64,000 nt of DNA, taken from Neobacillus sp. FSL H8-0543 (lineage in GTDB: Bacteria; Bacillota; Bacilli; Bacillales; Cytobacillaceae). Positions 29,513-38,186 of the stretch are shown one piece after another; the stretch's first letter is position 1, and every line of letters starts with the position of its first letter. The stretch covers positions 1,366,501 through 1,430,500 of the forward strand of contig NZ_CP151943.1 in the NCBI RefSeq assembly GCF_038592905.1. Reading direction: 5' to 3'. Both the position numbers and the translations under genes were made by a program. Below the pieces are notes generated by a model. It saw only the letters and a program-made list of their open reading frames with translations, searched no databases and was not told the DNA's origin.

Positions 29513-30530
29513 TACTAATCACCTCCACTCCTACCTGCTGGGAGCGAATGTAGTCAACGGCTTTGTTGACTTCCTTTTCGTCACCATCAAGATGAATAAA
29601 GAGGGTACCGTATGAACCGCTTTGCGTTTGCGAAATTTTCCCCTGCAAAATGTTGACCGTAACATTATTTTGACGGATTAAATTGGTGATTAACGGCTGC
29701 TCGACTGAATCGCCAATAAAAGATAATTGGACAACCTTGCCAGATTGATAGCGTTCTAACAAATGCTCCGCCGTTTCTTTTGTTTCTTCAGGCTCTGTCA
29801 CCTGCTGAACAAATCGTTTTGTAATTGGCTGCTCGGGTTTCTTAAATACATCTAACACCTGACCAAGTTCAACGATTCTGCCATTCTCCATAACAGCTAC
29901 CCGATGACAGATTTTCCGGATGACATGCATTTCATGTGTAATTAATACAATTGTTAAGCCAAGGCGTTTATTGATATCAACTAACAAGTCTAGAATCGAA
30001 TCTGTTGTCTGCGGATCTAGTGCTGAGGTTGCTTCATCACAAAGTAACACTTTGGGATTATTGGCAAGTGCACGGGCAATTCCAACACGCTGCTTTTGTC
30101 CTCCACTAAGCTGAGAAGGATAAGCATTTTCTCTTCCTTCTAAACCAACCAGTTTTATCAATTCATTTACCCGCTTTTGTCTATTCAGACCTTTCACACC
30201 AGCAATTTCCAAAGGGAAGGCTATATTTTCACTCACTGTCCGTGACCACAGTAAATTAAAATGCTGAAAAATCATACTGATTTCCTGCCGTGCTTTTCGA
30301 AGCTCCCTGCCAGTTATTTTCGAAATCACCCGTTTAGCCACTGTTACAGACCCTTGGGTCGGGAGCTCGAGTCCATTCAACATTCGGATTAACGTACTTT
30401 TTCCAGCACCGCTATAGCCAATCACTCCAAAAATTTCTCCCTCTTGAATTTCCAAGTTCACATTATCTACTGCTAGTAATGAACCTTGCTTAGTAGGGAA
30501 AACCTTTCGTACGTCTTTAATAGAAATCAT
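29505..30530 (-). CDS. metN: MetN methionine ABC transporter ATPase
   Basis: ATPase of 341 residues. The N-terminal ABC domain has Walker A GYSGAGKS, signature LSGGQKQRV, Walker B VLLCDEATSALD and the switch histidine ITHEMHV. The C-terminal NIL domain (about residues 265-341) allosterically senses methionine in this family. ATG start; the leader upstream is an S-box riboswitch. First gene of metNPQ. Confidence 0.96.
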   Translation of the reverse strand: MISIKDVRKVFPTKQGSLLAVDNVNLEIQEGEIFGVIGYSGAGKSTLIRMLNGLELPTQGSVTVAKRVISKITGRELRKARQEISMIFQHFNLLWSRTVSENIAFPLEIAGVKGLNRQKRVNELIKLVGLEGRENAYPSQLSGGQKQRVGIARALANNPKVLLCDEATSALDPQTTDSILDLLVDINKRLGLTIVLITHEMHVIRKICHRVAVMENGRIVELGQVLDVFKKPEQPITKRFVQQVTEPEETKETAEHLLERYQSGKVVQLSFIGDSVEQPLITNLIRQNNVTVNILQGKISQTQSGSYGTLFIHLDGDEKEVNKAVDYIRSQQVGVEVISNG

Positions 30531-30639
30531 TGAATCACCTACTTTTTATCAGAGATAATTTATAATAATTTCATTACTTCGTGTTACTTACATATAGGGT
30601 TTGACTGTTTTCTGAAAAAGATTCTTATATTTGAAAAAT

Positions 30640-30671
30640 AAAAAAGCCTCTCTGCACAGGCAGAAAGGCAT
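30640..30671 (-). terminator. Riboswitch-controlled terminator ahead of metN
   Basis: On the minus strand GCCTTTCTGC pairs with GCAGAGAGGC, then TTTTTT. The 5' arm (minus CCTTTCTGCC) can instead pair with GGGAGAAAGG of the aptamer's 3' side, giving an antiterminator. Confidence 0.9.
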
Positions 30672-30688
30672 CATTAATTCATTCCTTT

Positions 30689-30798
30689 CTCCCATCTACC
30701 AAAGCAATCGCTTTGTGTGAATTGGCACCATTTCAATATAAATATTGACGGTTGCCGGGTTTCATCGGGCACATCCCTCCACCACTCTTGATAAGAGT
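30689..30798 (-). promoter_or_regulatory. SAM riboswitch (S-box) controlling metNPQ
   Basis: On the minus strand the aptamer shows the S-box landmarks in order: CTCTTATCAAGAG, GGTGGAGGGA, GGCCCGATGAAACCC-like segment (TGCCCGATGAAACCCGG), GCAACC, and AATGGTGCCAATTC. Closing helix P1 is CTCTTATC with GATGGGAG (G-U pairs). Binding of SAM should stabilise P1 and allow the downstream terminator to form, switching metNPQ off. Confidence 0.96.
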
Positions 30799-30915
30799 AA
30801 AACATCCTATATTCAATTAACACGTTTAATGATTAAAGTAATTAGTTTATTACAAAAGTTATCTTAGCACTATTAAAAAAGGCTGTCAATGAAATTAATA
30901 TTTTTTGAGATATTT

Positions 30916-32232
30916 TTAAGCTTTTGCCTTTAGAGAAGAAACACCTGTTGCTGCTTCAATTGCCGCGTCAAGATCTTCAATTAAATCCTCTACATTTTCA
31001 ATACCGATGGAAAGACGAATTAAATCCTCTGAAACGCCTGCTGACTTTAGGCCTTCAGCATCTAATTGCTGATGCGTAGTGCTGGCAGGATGAATGATTA
31101 AACTCTTCGCATCGCCCACATTTGCCACATGTGCAAAAAGTGTAATGGAATCAATTAACTTCGCACCGGTTTCTCTTCCGCCTTTGATACCAAAAACAAT
31201 GATAGAGCCTGCACCTTTTGGCAAATACTTTCCTGCTAACTCATAATCAGGATGTGATTGGTGTCCTGGATAGGAAACCCATTCTACCGCTGGATGACTA
31301 ATTAAATACTCAACGACTTCCTTGGTGTTTGCAACATGTTCCTTCATACGTACGTGAAGTGTTTCAAGTCCAAGAATAAACTGAAAAGCGTTCTGCGGAC
31401 TTAGAGCAGGTCCTAAATCACGTAACAGCTGTACGCGCGCTTTAACAATATAAGCCACTGCGCCTAAAGCTTCCGCATAGACAAGATCATGATAACTTGC
31501 GTCTGGTGTCGTAAATCCAGGAAACTTCTCCGAATTCCAGTCAAACTTCCCGCCGTCAACAATTATTCCTCCAGTGGACGTTCCATTACCTAATAGCCAT
31601 TTTGTTGCTGAATGAATGACAATATCGGCACCATGTTCAATCGGTTTGCACAAATATGGAGTAGCAAACGTATTATCAATGATCAATGGAATACCAGATT
31701 CATGAGCAATTTCAGCTACTTTTTCAATATCCAAAATGCGGAGGCTTGGATTCCCGATTGTTTCAGCAAAGACAGCCTTCGTTTTTTCTGTAATCGCAGC
31801 ACGGAAATTTTCTGGATCTTCAGGATCAACAAATTTCACCTTAATTCCGTATTTAGGAAGGGTGACCGCAAATAAATTATAGGTACCGCCATATAAGTTC
31901 GATGCGGAAACAATCTCATCTCCCGCCTCAGCAATATTTAAGATTGCTAGCGTAATCGCAGCCATTCCACTTCCGACCGCAAGCGCCCCTACACCGCCTT
32001 CCAATAGAGCAACCCTTTCTTCAAAAACGGTTGTTGTTGGATTGTGAATTCGGGTATATATGTAACCAGACTCCGCTAAAGAAAACAGGTTTGCAGCATG
32101 CTCAGTATTCTTAAATTGATAGGCATTATTCTGATAAATGGGAACCGCACGGGCACCTGTTACTGGATCTGGCGACAAACCTCCATGGACACTCAACGTT
32201 TCAAAGCGATAATTTTTTTGATTTTCTCCCAT
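30916..32232 (-). CDS. metY: O-acetylhomoserine sulfhydrylase (aminocarboxypropyltransferase)
   Basis: PLP enzyme of 438 residues making homocysteine directly from O-acetylhomoserine and sulfide. Cys/Met-metabolism PLP family motifs are clear: [13 protein letters not shown] (about residue 80), [25 protein letters not shown] and the PLP-lysine motif [16 protein letters not shown]. The segment around [10 protein letters not shown] and the roughly 430-residue length separate MetY from the shorter MetI/MetC/MetB. ATG at 32232 follows GAAGGAGGAAAAG. It is monocistronic behind its own S-box. Confidence 0.93.
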   Translation of the reverse strand: MGENQKNYRFETLSVHGGLSPDPVTGARAVPIYQNNAYQFKNTEHAANLFSLAESGYIYTRIHNPTTTVFEERVALLEGGVGALAVGSGMAAITLAILNIAEAGDEIVSASNLYGGTYNLFAVTLPKYGIKVKFVDPEDPENFRAAITEKTKAVFAETIGNPSLRILDIEKVAEIAHESGIPLIIDNTFATPYLCKPIEHGADIVIHSATKWLLGNGTSTGGIIVDGGKFDWNSEKFPGFTTPDASYHDLVYAEALGAVAYIVKARVQLLRDLGPALSPQNAFQFILGLETLHVRMKEHVANTKEVVEYLISHPAVEWVSYPGHQSHPDYELAGKYLPKGAGSIIVFGIKGGRETGAKLIDSITLFAHVANVGDAKSLIIHPASTTHQQLDAEGLKSAGVSEDLIRLSIGIENVEDLIEDLDAAIEAATGVSSLKAKA

Positions 32233-32261
32233 ACTCTTTTCCTCCTTCAATTTTTTCAAAA

Positions 32262-32296
32262 ATGAACAAACCCCCACTTCATAAGAAGAGGGGGGA
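32262..32296 (-). terminator. Riboswitch-controlled terminator ahead of metY
   Basis: On the minus strand CCCCCTCTTC pairs with GAAGTGGGGG (one mismatch), followed by a T-rich tract. Its 5' arm CTCTTCTTAT can pair perfectly with ATAAGAAGAG from the P1 3' strand as antiterminator. Confidence 0.85.
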
Positions 32297-32301
32297 TCGT
32301 C

Positions 32302-32404
32302 TCTTCTTATCTATCAGAGCATAACTCTGCTGGAATTGGCACCGTGTATCAAACCGGTTGCCGGGCATCGTCGGGCCAGTCCCTCCGCCTCTCTTGATAA
32401 GAAA
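32302..32404 (-). promoter_or_regulatory. SAM riboswitch (S-box) controlling metY
   Basis: Minus-strand landmarks: TCTTATCAAGAGAGGCGGAGG, split here as TCTTATCAAGAG and GGCGGAGGGACTGGCCC, then GATGCCCGGCAACC and GGTGCCAATTCC. P1 is TCTTATC with GATAAGA. The P1 3' strand can switch to pair with the terminator 5' arm (10 bp), the standard S-box off-switch design. Confidence 0.96.
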
Positions 32405-32476
32405 TATTATTTAATTTTCACCATTCGTTGAATATTATAAAAATGATAACCTAAGTAAATAGAACAGTCAATAGTT

Positions 32477-32839
32477 TTATGAAAATATTCGAATATCTTC
32501 AGATTTACCTGTTTGGGTTAAATAGAAAGCAGATTCTAGCAGTAAGGTAGTACGAAATGTTCCTGCTACTTTTAACTGCCCCTGTTTAACGAGAATTCTT
32601 AATCTTTCTTTCCCTTCAATCAATGTAAGCAGGGAATCAAGGTCTCCAAAAATCTGACAGACGGTATCCACTGACAGACTTTCATCCAATAATAGTGCTT
32701 TACCATTTTGAAACGCGATTACAACCGACTGTTGATTACAGATAAGTTTTACAGTTAAGCTGTCAACTTTATCAAATAACCGTAAAACATGGTTGCATTC
32801 ATTTATGCTTGTGACGAATTCTTCTATCGCTTCATTCAT
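32477..32839 (-). CDS. yusD: YusD-like protein (SCP2-like fold possible)
   Basis: Cytosolic protein of 120 residues starting MNEAIEEFVTSINECNHV. ATG at 32839 has GGAGTGATTACC; the longer upstream reading has no ribosome site. Alternating hydrophobic strands in the middle and the IEGKERLRILVKQGQLKV segment resemble small sterol-carrier-like domains, but this is a weak inference. The position ahead of yusE-yusF matches B. subtilis yusD. The function is unknown. Confidence 0.65.
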   Translation of the reverse strand: MNEAIEEFVTSINECNHVLRLFDKVDSLTVKLICNQQSVVIAFQNGKALLLDESLSVDTVCQIFGDLDSLLTLIEGKERLRILVKQGQLKVAGTFRTTLLLESAFYLTQTGKSEDIRIFS

Positions 32840-32940
32840 GGTAATCACTCCAATTTTACTGGCTTTCTTTATATATTCAGTAAAACGTTGTGAAAACCTT
32901 TGATAATCGTTCGACAAAACCCAACCTTTTTTCTGCACAA

Positions 32941-32968
32941 AAAAACAGATGTCTTCACATCTGTTTTT
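32941..32968 (-). terminator. Terminator of the yusF-yusE pair
   Basis: The perfect stem AAAAACAGATGT / ACATCTGTTTTT lies directly after the yusE stop. Confidence 0.85.
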
Positions 32969-33275
32969 AGGTTACATGGTGTTTAATTTTTTCTAGCAAG
33001 TAAGGGACTGAATGGAAAGCATATAACGTCTCAACGACTTGACCGTCCTTGACAATCATCAGACAAGGGACACTTTCAATTGCAAAGTTTCTTGCAATAT
33101 CAGGGTAGAAATTCAAATTTATTTTACCCATTTGCACTTCGACTATTTGCTCGATAATTTGCAGCATTCTTGAGGCAACCTGACAGGTCCCGCATAAAGG
33201 TGTGTAAAAATAAACACAACCTGTTTCACCCTTATTTGTTAATCTGGAAAATTCCTCTCGGCTCCATTCGTTCAT
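32967..33275 (-). CDS. yusE: Thioredoxin-like protein YusE
   Basis: Thioredoxin-fold protein of 102 residues with active site YTPLCGTCQVA (CGTC, about residues 28-31) and the cis-proline segment ESVPCLMIVKDGQ. An extra cysteine stands beside the cis-proline position, unlike classic thioredoxin. It starts 7 bp after yusF with only a weak ribosome site, so translation is probably coupled. The redox partner is unknown. Confidence 0.88.
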   Translation of the reverse strand: MNEWSREEFSRLTNKGETGCVYFYTPLCGTCQVASRMLQIIEQIVEVQMGKINLNFYPDIARNFAIESVPCLMIVKDGQVVETLYAFHSVPYLLEKIKHHVT

Positions 33276-33282
33276 TAGTCAA

Positions 33283-33642
33283 TCAGCCCATTTCTAAATA
33301 CATTGTATGGACATCGATATTTGCTCCAATCAGTACAGTAGCCAGATGCTGTGCCGGTGCGGTTGCGACTTCACGATACATCCTGTCAATATAAAGATGT
33401 TCAGCATTAGGAAATTCCCTTTTTAATTGTTTCCGAAGTTTTTCTCCCGATTCATCTGCATCTACGAGAATATAGACCTCTTTATCCTCTAGGGAATCAA
33501 TCAATTCATCCAATTTCGTTAGGCTAATCGTACCATTCGTACAAATAATATCAATTGGGTCCTTTAAGATGCTTTTAACCTTTTTCTTGTCCGATTTCCC
33601 TTCAACAATAAGAACTTTGTTACCATATGAGTCCCTCATCAT
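33283..33642 (-). CDS. yusF: Toprim-domain protein YusF
   Basis: A single Toprim domain of 119 residues, with the glutamate motif VLIVEGKSDKKK (about residues 10-21) and the DxD motif VYILVDADESGEKLRK (about residues 55-70). These acids bind Mg2+ in primases, topoisomerases and OLD/RNase M5-type nucleases. Stand-alone Toprim proteins of this kind are annotated as small primase-like; the nucleic-acid substrate is unknown. ATG behind GGTGTGATG. It forms a pair with yusE. Confidence 0.88.
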   Translation of the reverse strand: MMRDSYGNKVLIVEGKSDKKKVKSILKDPIDIICTNGTISLTKLDELIDSLEDKEVYILVDADESGEKLRKQLKREFPNAEHLYIDRMYREVATAPAQHLATVLIGANIDVHTMYLEMG

Positions 33643-33767
33643 TCATCACACCTATTAATAGAAGTTGTTTTTATTCTAACATATTCGAAAAAATTAATAA
33701 CGTGTTGAGCTTGATAACTATGGCTATTCTTTTGTTACTAGCCTGTTTATTGGAGCTTCAGGCACAA

Positions 33768-34010
33768 CTAACACCATCCTCCATCATCACAATCGGTGTA
33801 TTTTGGCTCGGGCTGCTCGGTAACTGTTACATTTTGGTAGATTTTACGCTGATCTACCTCAAAGTGATGATCTAGTTGGAAAGACATATCATTTCCTGGC
33901 ATTTGTATTTTTCCAATCGATGTGTTTTCGAAAAACAGTTCAATCTCCCCATTCTTTAACTTTCCAATCACTCGGTCTGTCACATCTATCTTCTGATGAT
34001 TTAATGTCAT
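33768..34010 (-). CDS. yusG: YusG family protein (DUF2553)
   Basis: Protein of 80 residues with DUF2553 features: RVIGKLKNGEIELFFEN near the N-terminus and a C-terminal YTDCDDGGWC tail with two cysteines. ATG behind AGAGGTGGAATAGG. It is located between yusF and gcvH exactly as in B. subtilis. No function is known. Confidence 0.85.
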   Translation of the reverse strand: MTLNHQKIDVTDRVIGKLKNGEIELFFENTSIGKIQMPGNDMSFQLDHHFEVDQRKIYQNVTVTEQPEPKYTDCDDGGWC

Positions 34011-34089
34011 CCTATTCCACCTCTTCGGTAAATTTTATTGTAGTGTTCCCTAGTTTTAGAAGAAGAAAAGGACATATTATTTACCAATT

Positions 34090-34116
34090 AAAAAAACACC
34101 TAATAATAGGTGTTTT
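34090..34116 (-). terminator. Terminator of gcvH
   Basis: AAAACACCTA pairs with TAGGTGTTTT, with a T run on the minus strand. Confidence 0.85.
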
Positions 34117-34129
34117 CGGGTGTAACGAA

Positions 34130-34513
34130 TTAGTCTTCTTTCGTCATTGCTTCATATTGTTCAGCCGTCATTAGCTTGTCTAGCTCACTGCTATCAGAAA
34201 GCTCAATTACAACCATCCATGCTTTTTCAAATGGCGATTCATTAACAAACTCCGGGCTATCATTTAAATCTTCATTTACTTCAACAACCTTACCACTTAC
34301 AGGTGCGTAAAGTTCAGAAACTGTTTTAACTGATTCAACGCTGCCAAATGGCTCATCAGCCGTTACTTCATCGCCAACTTCAGGAAGTTCAACGAAAACG
34401 ATATCTCCTAATTCAGATTGTGCAAAATGAGTGATTCCAACGCGAACCTTTTCTCCCTCAACTTTTACCCACTCGTGTTCTTCTGAATAACGTAAATCCT
34501 TTGGTGTAGTCAT
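34130..34513 (-). CDS. gcvH: Glycine cleavage system H protein
   Basis: Lipoyl carrier of 127 residues for the glycine cleavage complex; in bacilli GcvH also relays lipoyl groups to other dehydrogenases. The lipoylated lysine lies in [15 protein letters not shown] (about residue 63) and the N-terminus [17 protein letters not shown] is typical. ATG behind GGAGGGATTTAGGTC. The other gcv genes are not nearby, as usual in Bacillus. It depends on lipA found at 11.4 kb. Confidence 0.97.
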   Translation of the reverse strand: MTTPKDLRYSEEHEWVKVEGEKVRVGITHFAQSELGDIVFVELPEVGDEVTADEPFGSVESVKTVSELYAPVSGKVVEVNEDLNDSPEFVNESPFEKAWMVVIELSDSSELDKLMTAEQYEAMTKED

Positions 34514-34554
34514 GACCTAAATCCCTCCAGTAATTTTTCTATAATGATAATTCC

Positions 34555-34911
34555 TTAAAGCCACATTTTCTCATATTCTTCTTCCTTAAAGCCAACCGTT
34601 ATCTTGTCTCCATCTGTTAAAATCGGTCTTTTTATTAACATACCGTCAGATGCAAGTATTTCCAGCAGCTCGTCAACAGAAGCGGACTTCATTTTATCCT
34701 TCATGCCTAATTCACGATACTTTTGACCGCTGGTATTAAAAAACTTCTTTAATTCTAAACCGCTTTTTTGATGAAAATCCTTCAACTCAGAACGTGATGG
34801 GGGAGTTTCAGCAATATGTATTTCCTTGTAGGAAAGTTGATGATCATCCAACCATTTCTTCGCTTTTCGACATGTACCGCATTTGGGATACCAGTAAAAA
34901 GTCAGAGACAT
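34555..34911 (-). CDS. yusI: ArsC/Spx-family protein YusI
   Basis: Thioredoxin-fold ArsC/Spx-family protein of 118 residues with the redox pair YPKCGTCRKAKKWL (CxxC, about residues 9-12) and the LIKRPILTDG strand typical of ArsC-like reductases. ATG at 34911 gives the same size as B. subtilis YusI. It could be a reductase or an Spx-like RNA polymerase partner. The residues that define Spx binding cannot be judged by eye, so only the family is called. Confidence 0.85.
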   Translation of the reverse strand: MSLTFYWYPKCGTCRKAKKWLDDHQLSYKEIHIAETPPSRSELKDFHQKSGLELKKFFNTSGQKYRELGMKDKMKSASVDELLEILASDGMLIKRPILTDGDKITVGFKEEEYEKMWL

Positions 34912-35062
34912 CCATTTCACCGCCCTCTTACCATGATCATGACGTATGAACGTCACTAAAATAGTACCATAATGATTTTTAAATTCCTAACGATAGGCAT
35001 GTTAAAAAACTACCCTAAAGATAAGTTTCGACGAAATTCGAAAAAATCCTCCAATAAGTTAG

Positions 35063-35095
35063 AAAAAATAGGCTCCCACTATGAATAGGGAGCCC
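35063..35095 (-). terminator. Terminator of the fadN-fadA-fadE operon
   Basis: GGCTCCC pairs with GGGAGCC, followed by TATTTTTT on the minus strand. Confidence 0.85.
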
Positions 35096-35105
35096 GTTCC
35101 TTTAA

Positions 35106-36890
35106 TTAAACAATATAGCGTTCTGCTTCAATTAAGACATCAGCTGCTTCACGTTTTTTCGCAATGACATTGATTGGCGTGTAGCGAGTAAGTTTGCGGA
35201 GGGCAGATACTAGCATGCGCAACGTATCTCCCTGCTCAGTAGCAACCAAGGTTTCCTTAGCATGCTGCTCGATTTCACCAAAGGCTTCCTGACAGAAGAT
35301 TTGCGTGTAAACAAGCTTTTGCTGATTCTTTTCAAGCCCGCCTTTTGCAATCGCCTTCTCTGTACGTAAAACGACAGATTCCATTGCATAAGCATTTGAC
35401 ACGATATCAGCAATATTGGATAAGATCTCTTGTTCCTTCTCCAGAGACTTACCAAATTTTTGAGCTGCTAAGCCAATTGCAAGCAAGCCAATCTTCTTAG
35501 CATTTCTCACTAAATACTTTTCTTGTGCAAGCGGCTCTTCGCCTGGTTCTTCAGGCATTAACATCATTAATTCTTCCTGAAGTGCCATTGCCTTTTGGAA
35601 TAGTGGAAGCTCGCCTTTAAACGCCTTTTTAATATAGGTGCCCGGAACAAGCAGACGATTAATTTCATTCGTACCTTCAAAAATCCGGTTAATACGGGAA
35701 TCACGATAGGCTCTTTCAATCGTATACTCTTGCATAAAGCCGTATCCGCCGTGGATTTGTACACCTTCGTCAACGACGTAATCTAATACCTCACTAGCAA
35801 AGAATTTGTTAAGCGAGCACTCTATTGCATATTCAGAAATAGAATTCGCAACTAATTTAATGTCTTTTTGCTCTTCTGTAGAAAGCTTACCTTGGTTTTC
35901 TTCGTACAATCCAATGGTACGGTAGACAGAGCTCTCTGCTGCATAGATTTTAGATGCCATTGTACCAAACTTTTCTTTTGTTAAATTGAATTGGGAAATT
36001 GCTGTATTAAATTGCTTACGTCCATTTGCATATTTAACCGCAAGTTCTAATGCATTTTTAGAACCGCCAACACCGCCAACCGCTAGCTTATAGCGACCGA
36101 TGTTTAAGATATTAAATGCGATAATGTGGCCTTTTCCATACTCGCCTAATAAGTTTTCAACAGGAACAGGTACATCCTCTAAAATTAGCGTACGTGTGGA
36201 GGAGCTTTTAATCCCCATTTTCTTTTCTTCGGCTCCAGTAGAAACTCCAGGGAATTCTCTTTCTACAATAAAGGCAGTAAAGTGTTCACCATCAATTTTT
36301 GTATAGACGACAAAAACATCTGCGAATCCGGCATTCGTAATCCATTGCTTTTCGCCGTTCAAGATATAGTGAGTACCTTCTGCATTTAACTTTGCTGTTG
36401 TCTTTGCGCCAAGAGCATCAGACCCGGACCCTGGCTCTGTAAGTGCGTAAGCCGCCAATTTTTCACCTGATGCTAGCGCAGGTAAATACTTTTTCTTTTG
36501 TTGTTCGTTACCGAATAATACGATTGGCAGGGAGCCAATACCAACATGCGCTCCATAGGATAAGGAGAATCCGCCGGCCTTAGACATTTTTTCAGTCACT
36601 AGCGATGACGTTACCTTATCTAATCCTAGACCTTCATACTCTTCAGGGACATCCGCTGCCAACAGACCAAGATCACCAGCTTGTTTCAGAAGCTTAACCG
36701 TCCGGTCAAATTCATGGTTTTCTAGGTGTTCATGCTGTGGAAGAACTTCTTTTTCAATGAAGTCTTCTGCCGTCTTGGCAATCATTATTTGCTCTTCATT
36801 AAAATCTTCAGGTGTATAAAGATTTTCATAGGAAATATCCTCGATTAAAAAGCTTCCGCCTTTTACTAATTTATCCATTTGTTTTGTCAT
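35106..36890 (-). CDS. fadE: Acyl-CoA dehydrogenase
   Basis: FAD enzyme doing the first step of fatty-acid beta-oxidation. The 594 residues contain the FAD/acyl motif AYALTEPGSGSDALG (about residue 150) and the second ITNAGFADVFVVYTK block. The C-terminal signature GGYGFMQEYTIERAYRD continues to a FEGTNEI loop (about residue 400). A further C-terminal helical extension of roughly 170 residues resembles very-long-chain dehydrogenases. ATG behind ATAGGAGGAAAATTA. Last gene of fadN-fadA-fadE. Confidence 0.95.
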   Translation of the reverse strand: MTKQMDKLVKGGSFLIEDISYENLYTPEDFNEEQIMIAKTAEDFIEKEVLPQHEHLENHEFDRTVKLLKQAGDLGLLAADVPEEYEGLGLDKVTSSLVTEKMSKAGGFSLSYGAHVGIGSLPIVLFGNEQQKKKYLPALASGEKLAAYALTEPGSGSDALGAKTTAKLNAEGTHYILNGEKQWITNAGFADVFVVYTKIDGEHFTAFIVEREFPGVSTGAEEKKMGIKSSSTRTLILEDVPVPVENLLGEYGKGHIIAFNILNIGRYKLAVGGVGGSKNALELAVKYANGRKQFNTAISQFNLTKEKFGTMASKIYAAESSVYRTIGLYEENQGKLSTEEQKDIKLVANSISEYAIECSLNKFFASEVLDYVVDEGVQIHGGYGFMQEYTIERAYRDSRINRIFEGTNEINRLLVPGTYIKKAFKGELPLFQKAMALQEELMMLMPEEPGEEPLAQEKYLVRNAKKIGLLAIGLAAQKFGKSLEKEQEILSNIADIVSNAYAMESVVLRTEKAIAKGGLEKNQQKLVYTQIFCQEAFGEIEQHAKETLVATEQGDTLRMLVSALRKLTRYTPINVIAKKREAADVLIEAERYIV

Positions 36891-36963
36891 TTAATTTTCC
36901 TCCTATTCTATTTTAAAAGGGTGGTTGATTAAACTTGCCTGTTGATTATCACAGCCAATTTAT

Positions 36964-38139
36964 TTAAATAAGTTCAAATACTCCAGCAGCGCCCATTCCG
37001 CCGCCGATACACATGGTAACAACACCGAATTGTTCGTTTCTGCGTTTTAATTCATGAATGAGTGATAGGGTAAGCTTTGCACCTGTACAGCCTAGAGGAT
37101 GCCCTAGGGCGATTGCACCTCCATTTACGTTTACCTTCTCCTCATCAAGACCTAGTTCGCGAATGACTTGAATCGATTGTGAAGCAAATGCTTCGTTCAA
37201 TTCGAACAAGTTGATGTCAGAAACCTCGAGTCCTGCGAGTTTCAATGCCTTGGGAACCGCCACAACAGGGCCAACACCCATTATTTCAGGCGGCACCCCG
37301 CCAACTGCAAAGGATCTAAACTTAGCCAATGGCTTAAGACCTAGTGACTCTGCCTTTTCCCTGTCCATAATCATTAATGCAGCTGCCCCATCACTTGTTT
37401 GTGAAGAATTGCCTGCGGTTACAGAACCAGTAACGGAAAATGCAGGACGAAGTCTAGCTAATCCTTGCATACTTGTATCAGGACGGACTCCTTCGTCTTG
37501 TGCAAACTGAACGGTTTTCTCTACTATCTTATTGTCCTTACCGACCGAACGGAAAGTCACTTCGACAGGAACAATTTCATCAACGAATTTCCCATCTTGA
37601 ATGGCTTTGAACGCACGCTGATGACTGCGAACCGCAAATGCATCCTGTTCTTCACGGCTTATTCCATATTTCTTAGCAACAGCTTCAGCTGTATGTCCCA
37701 TTCCCATGTAGTATTCAGGAGCGGTTTCAACTAGTTTCACATTGGGACGCAGAACATGCCCTCCCATTGGCAGCAAACTCATTGATTCGGCGCCGCCGGC
37801 TATGGCAGTATCTGTTTGTCCAAGCATAATGGACTGTGCTGCATACGCAATGGTTTGCAATCCTGAAGAACAGTAACGATTTACTGTTATAGCTGGAACA
37901 GTATGTGGCAGGCCAGCTAAAGCCCCAATGTTTCGGGCCATGTTCATCCCTTGTTCTGCTTCAGGTGCTGCACAGCCAATAATTAAGTCATCAATATTTC
38001 CTTCATAATTTCCCGCACGCCTTAATGTTTCTTTAACAACCAATGCTCCTAAGTCATCAGGACGAACTTGGGCAAGCGTTCCTTTTTTTGCTTTACCAAC
38101 CGGGGTCCGTGCGCCGGCTACGAATACCGCTTCTCTCAT
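36964..38139 (-). CDS. fadA: Acetyl-CoA acyltransferase (3-ketoacyl-CoA thiolase)
   Basis: Thiolase of 391 residues that cleaves 3-ketoacyl-CoA. The active-site cysteine lies in [12 protein letters not shown] (about residue 90), the histidine in [18 protein letters not shown] and the second cysteine in [14 protein letters not shown] near the C-terminus. ATG behind GAGGGAACGA. Middle gene of the operon; spacing to fadN (47 bp) and fadE (about 70 bp) fits one transcript. Confidence 0.96.
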   Translation of the reverse strand: MREAVFVAGARTPVGKAKKGTLAQVRPDDLGALVVKETLRRAGNYEGNIDDLIIGCAAPEAEQGMNMARNIGALAGLPHTVPAITVNRYCSSGLQTIAYAAQSIMLGQTDTAIAGGAESMSLLPMGGHVLRPNVKLVETAPEYYMGMGHTAEAVAKKYGISREEQDAFAVRSHQRAFKAIQDGKFVDEIVPVEVTFRSVGKDNKIVEKTVQFAQDEGVRPDTSMQGLARLRPAFSVTGSVTAGNSSQTSDGAAALMIMDREKAESLGLKPLAKFRSFAVGGVPPEIMGVGPVVAVPKALKLAGLEVSDINLFELNEAFASQSIQVIRELGLDEEKVNVNGGAIALGHPLGCTGAKLTLSLIHELKRRNEQFGVVTMCIGGGMGAAGVFELI

Positions 38140-38186
38140 TTCGTTCCCTCGCTTTCTTCCATTTTTGAAAAATATAAATCTATTAT

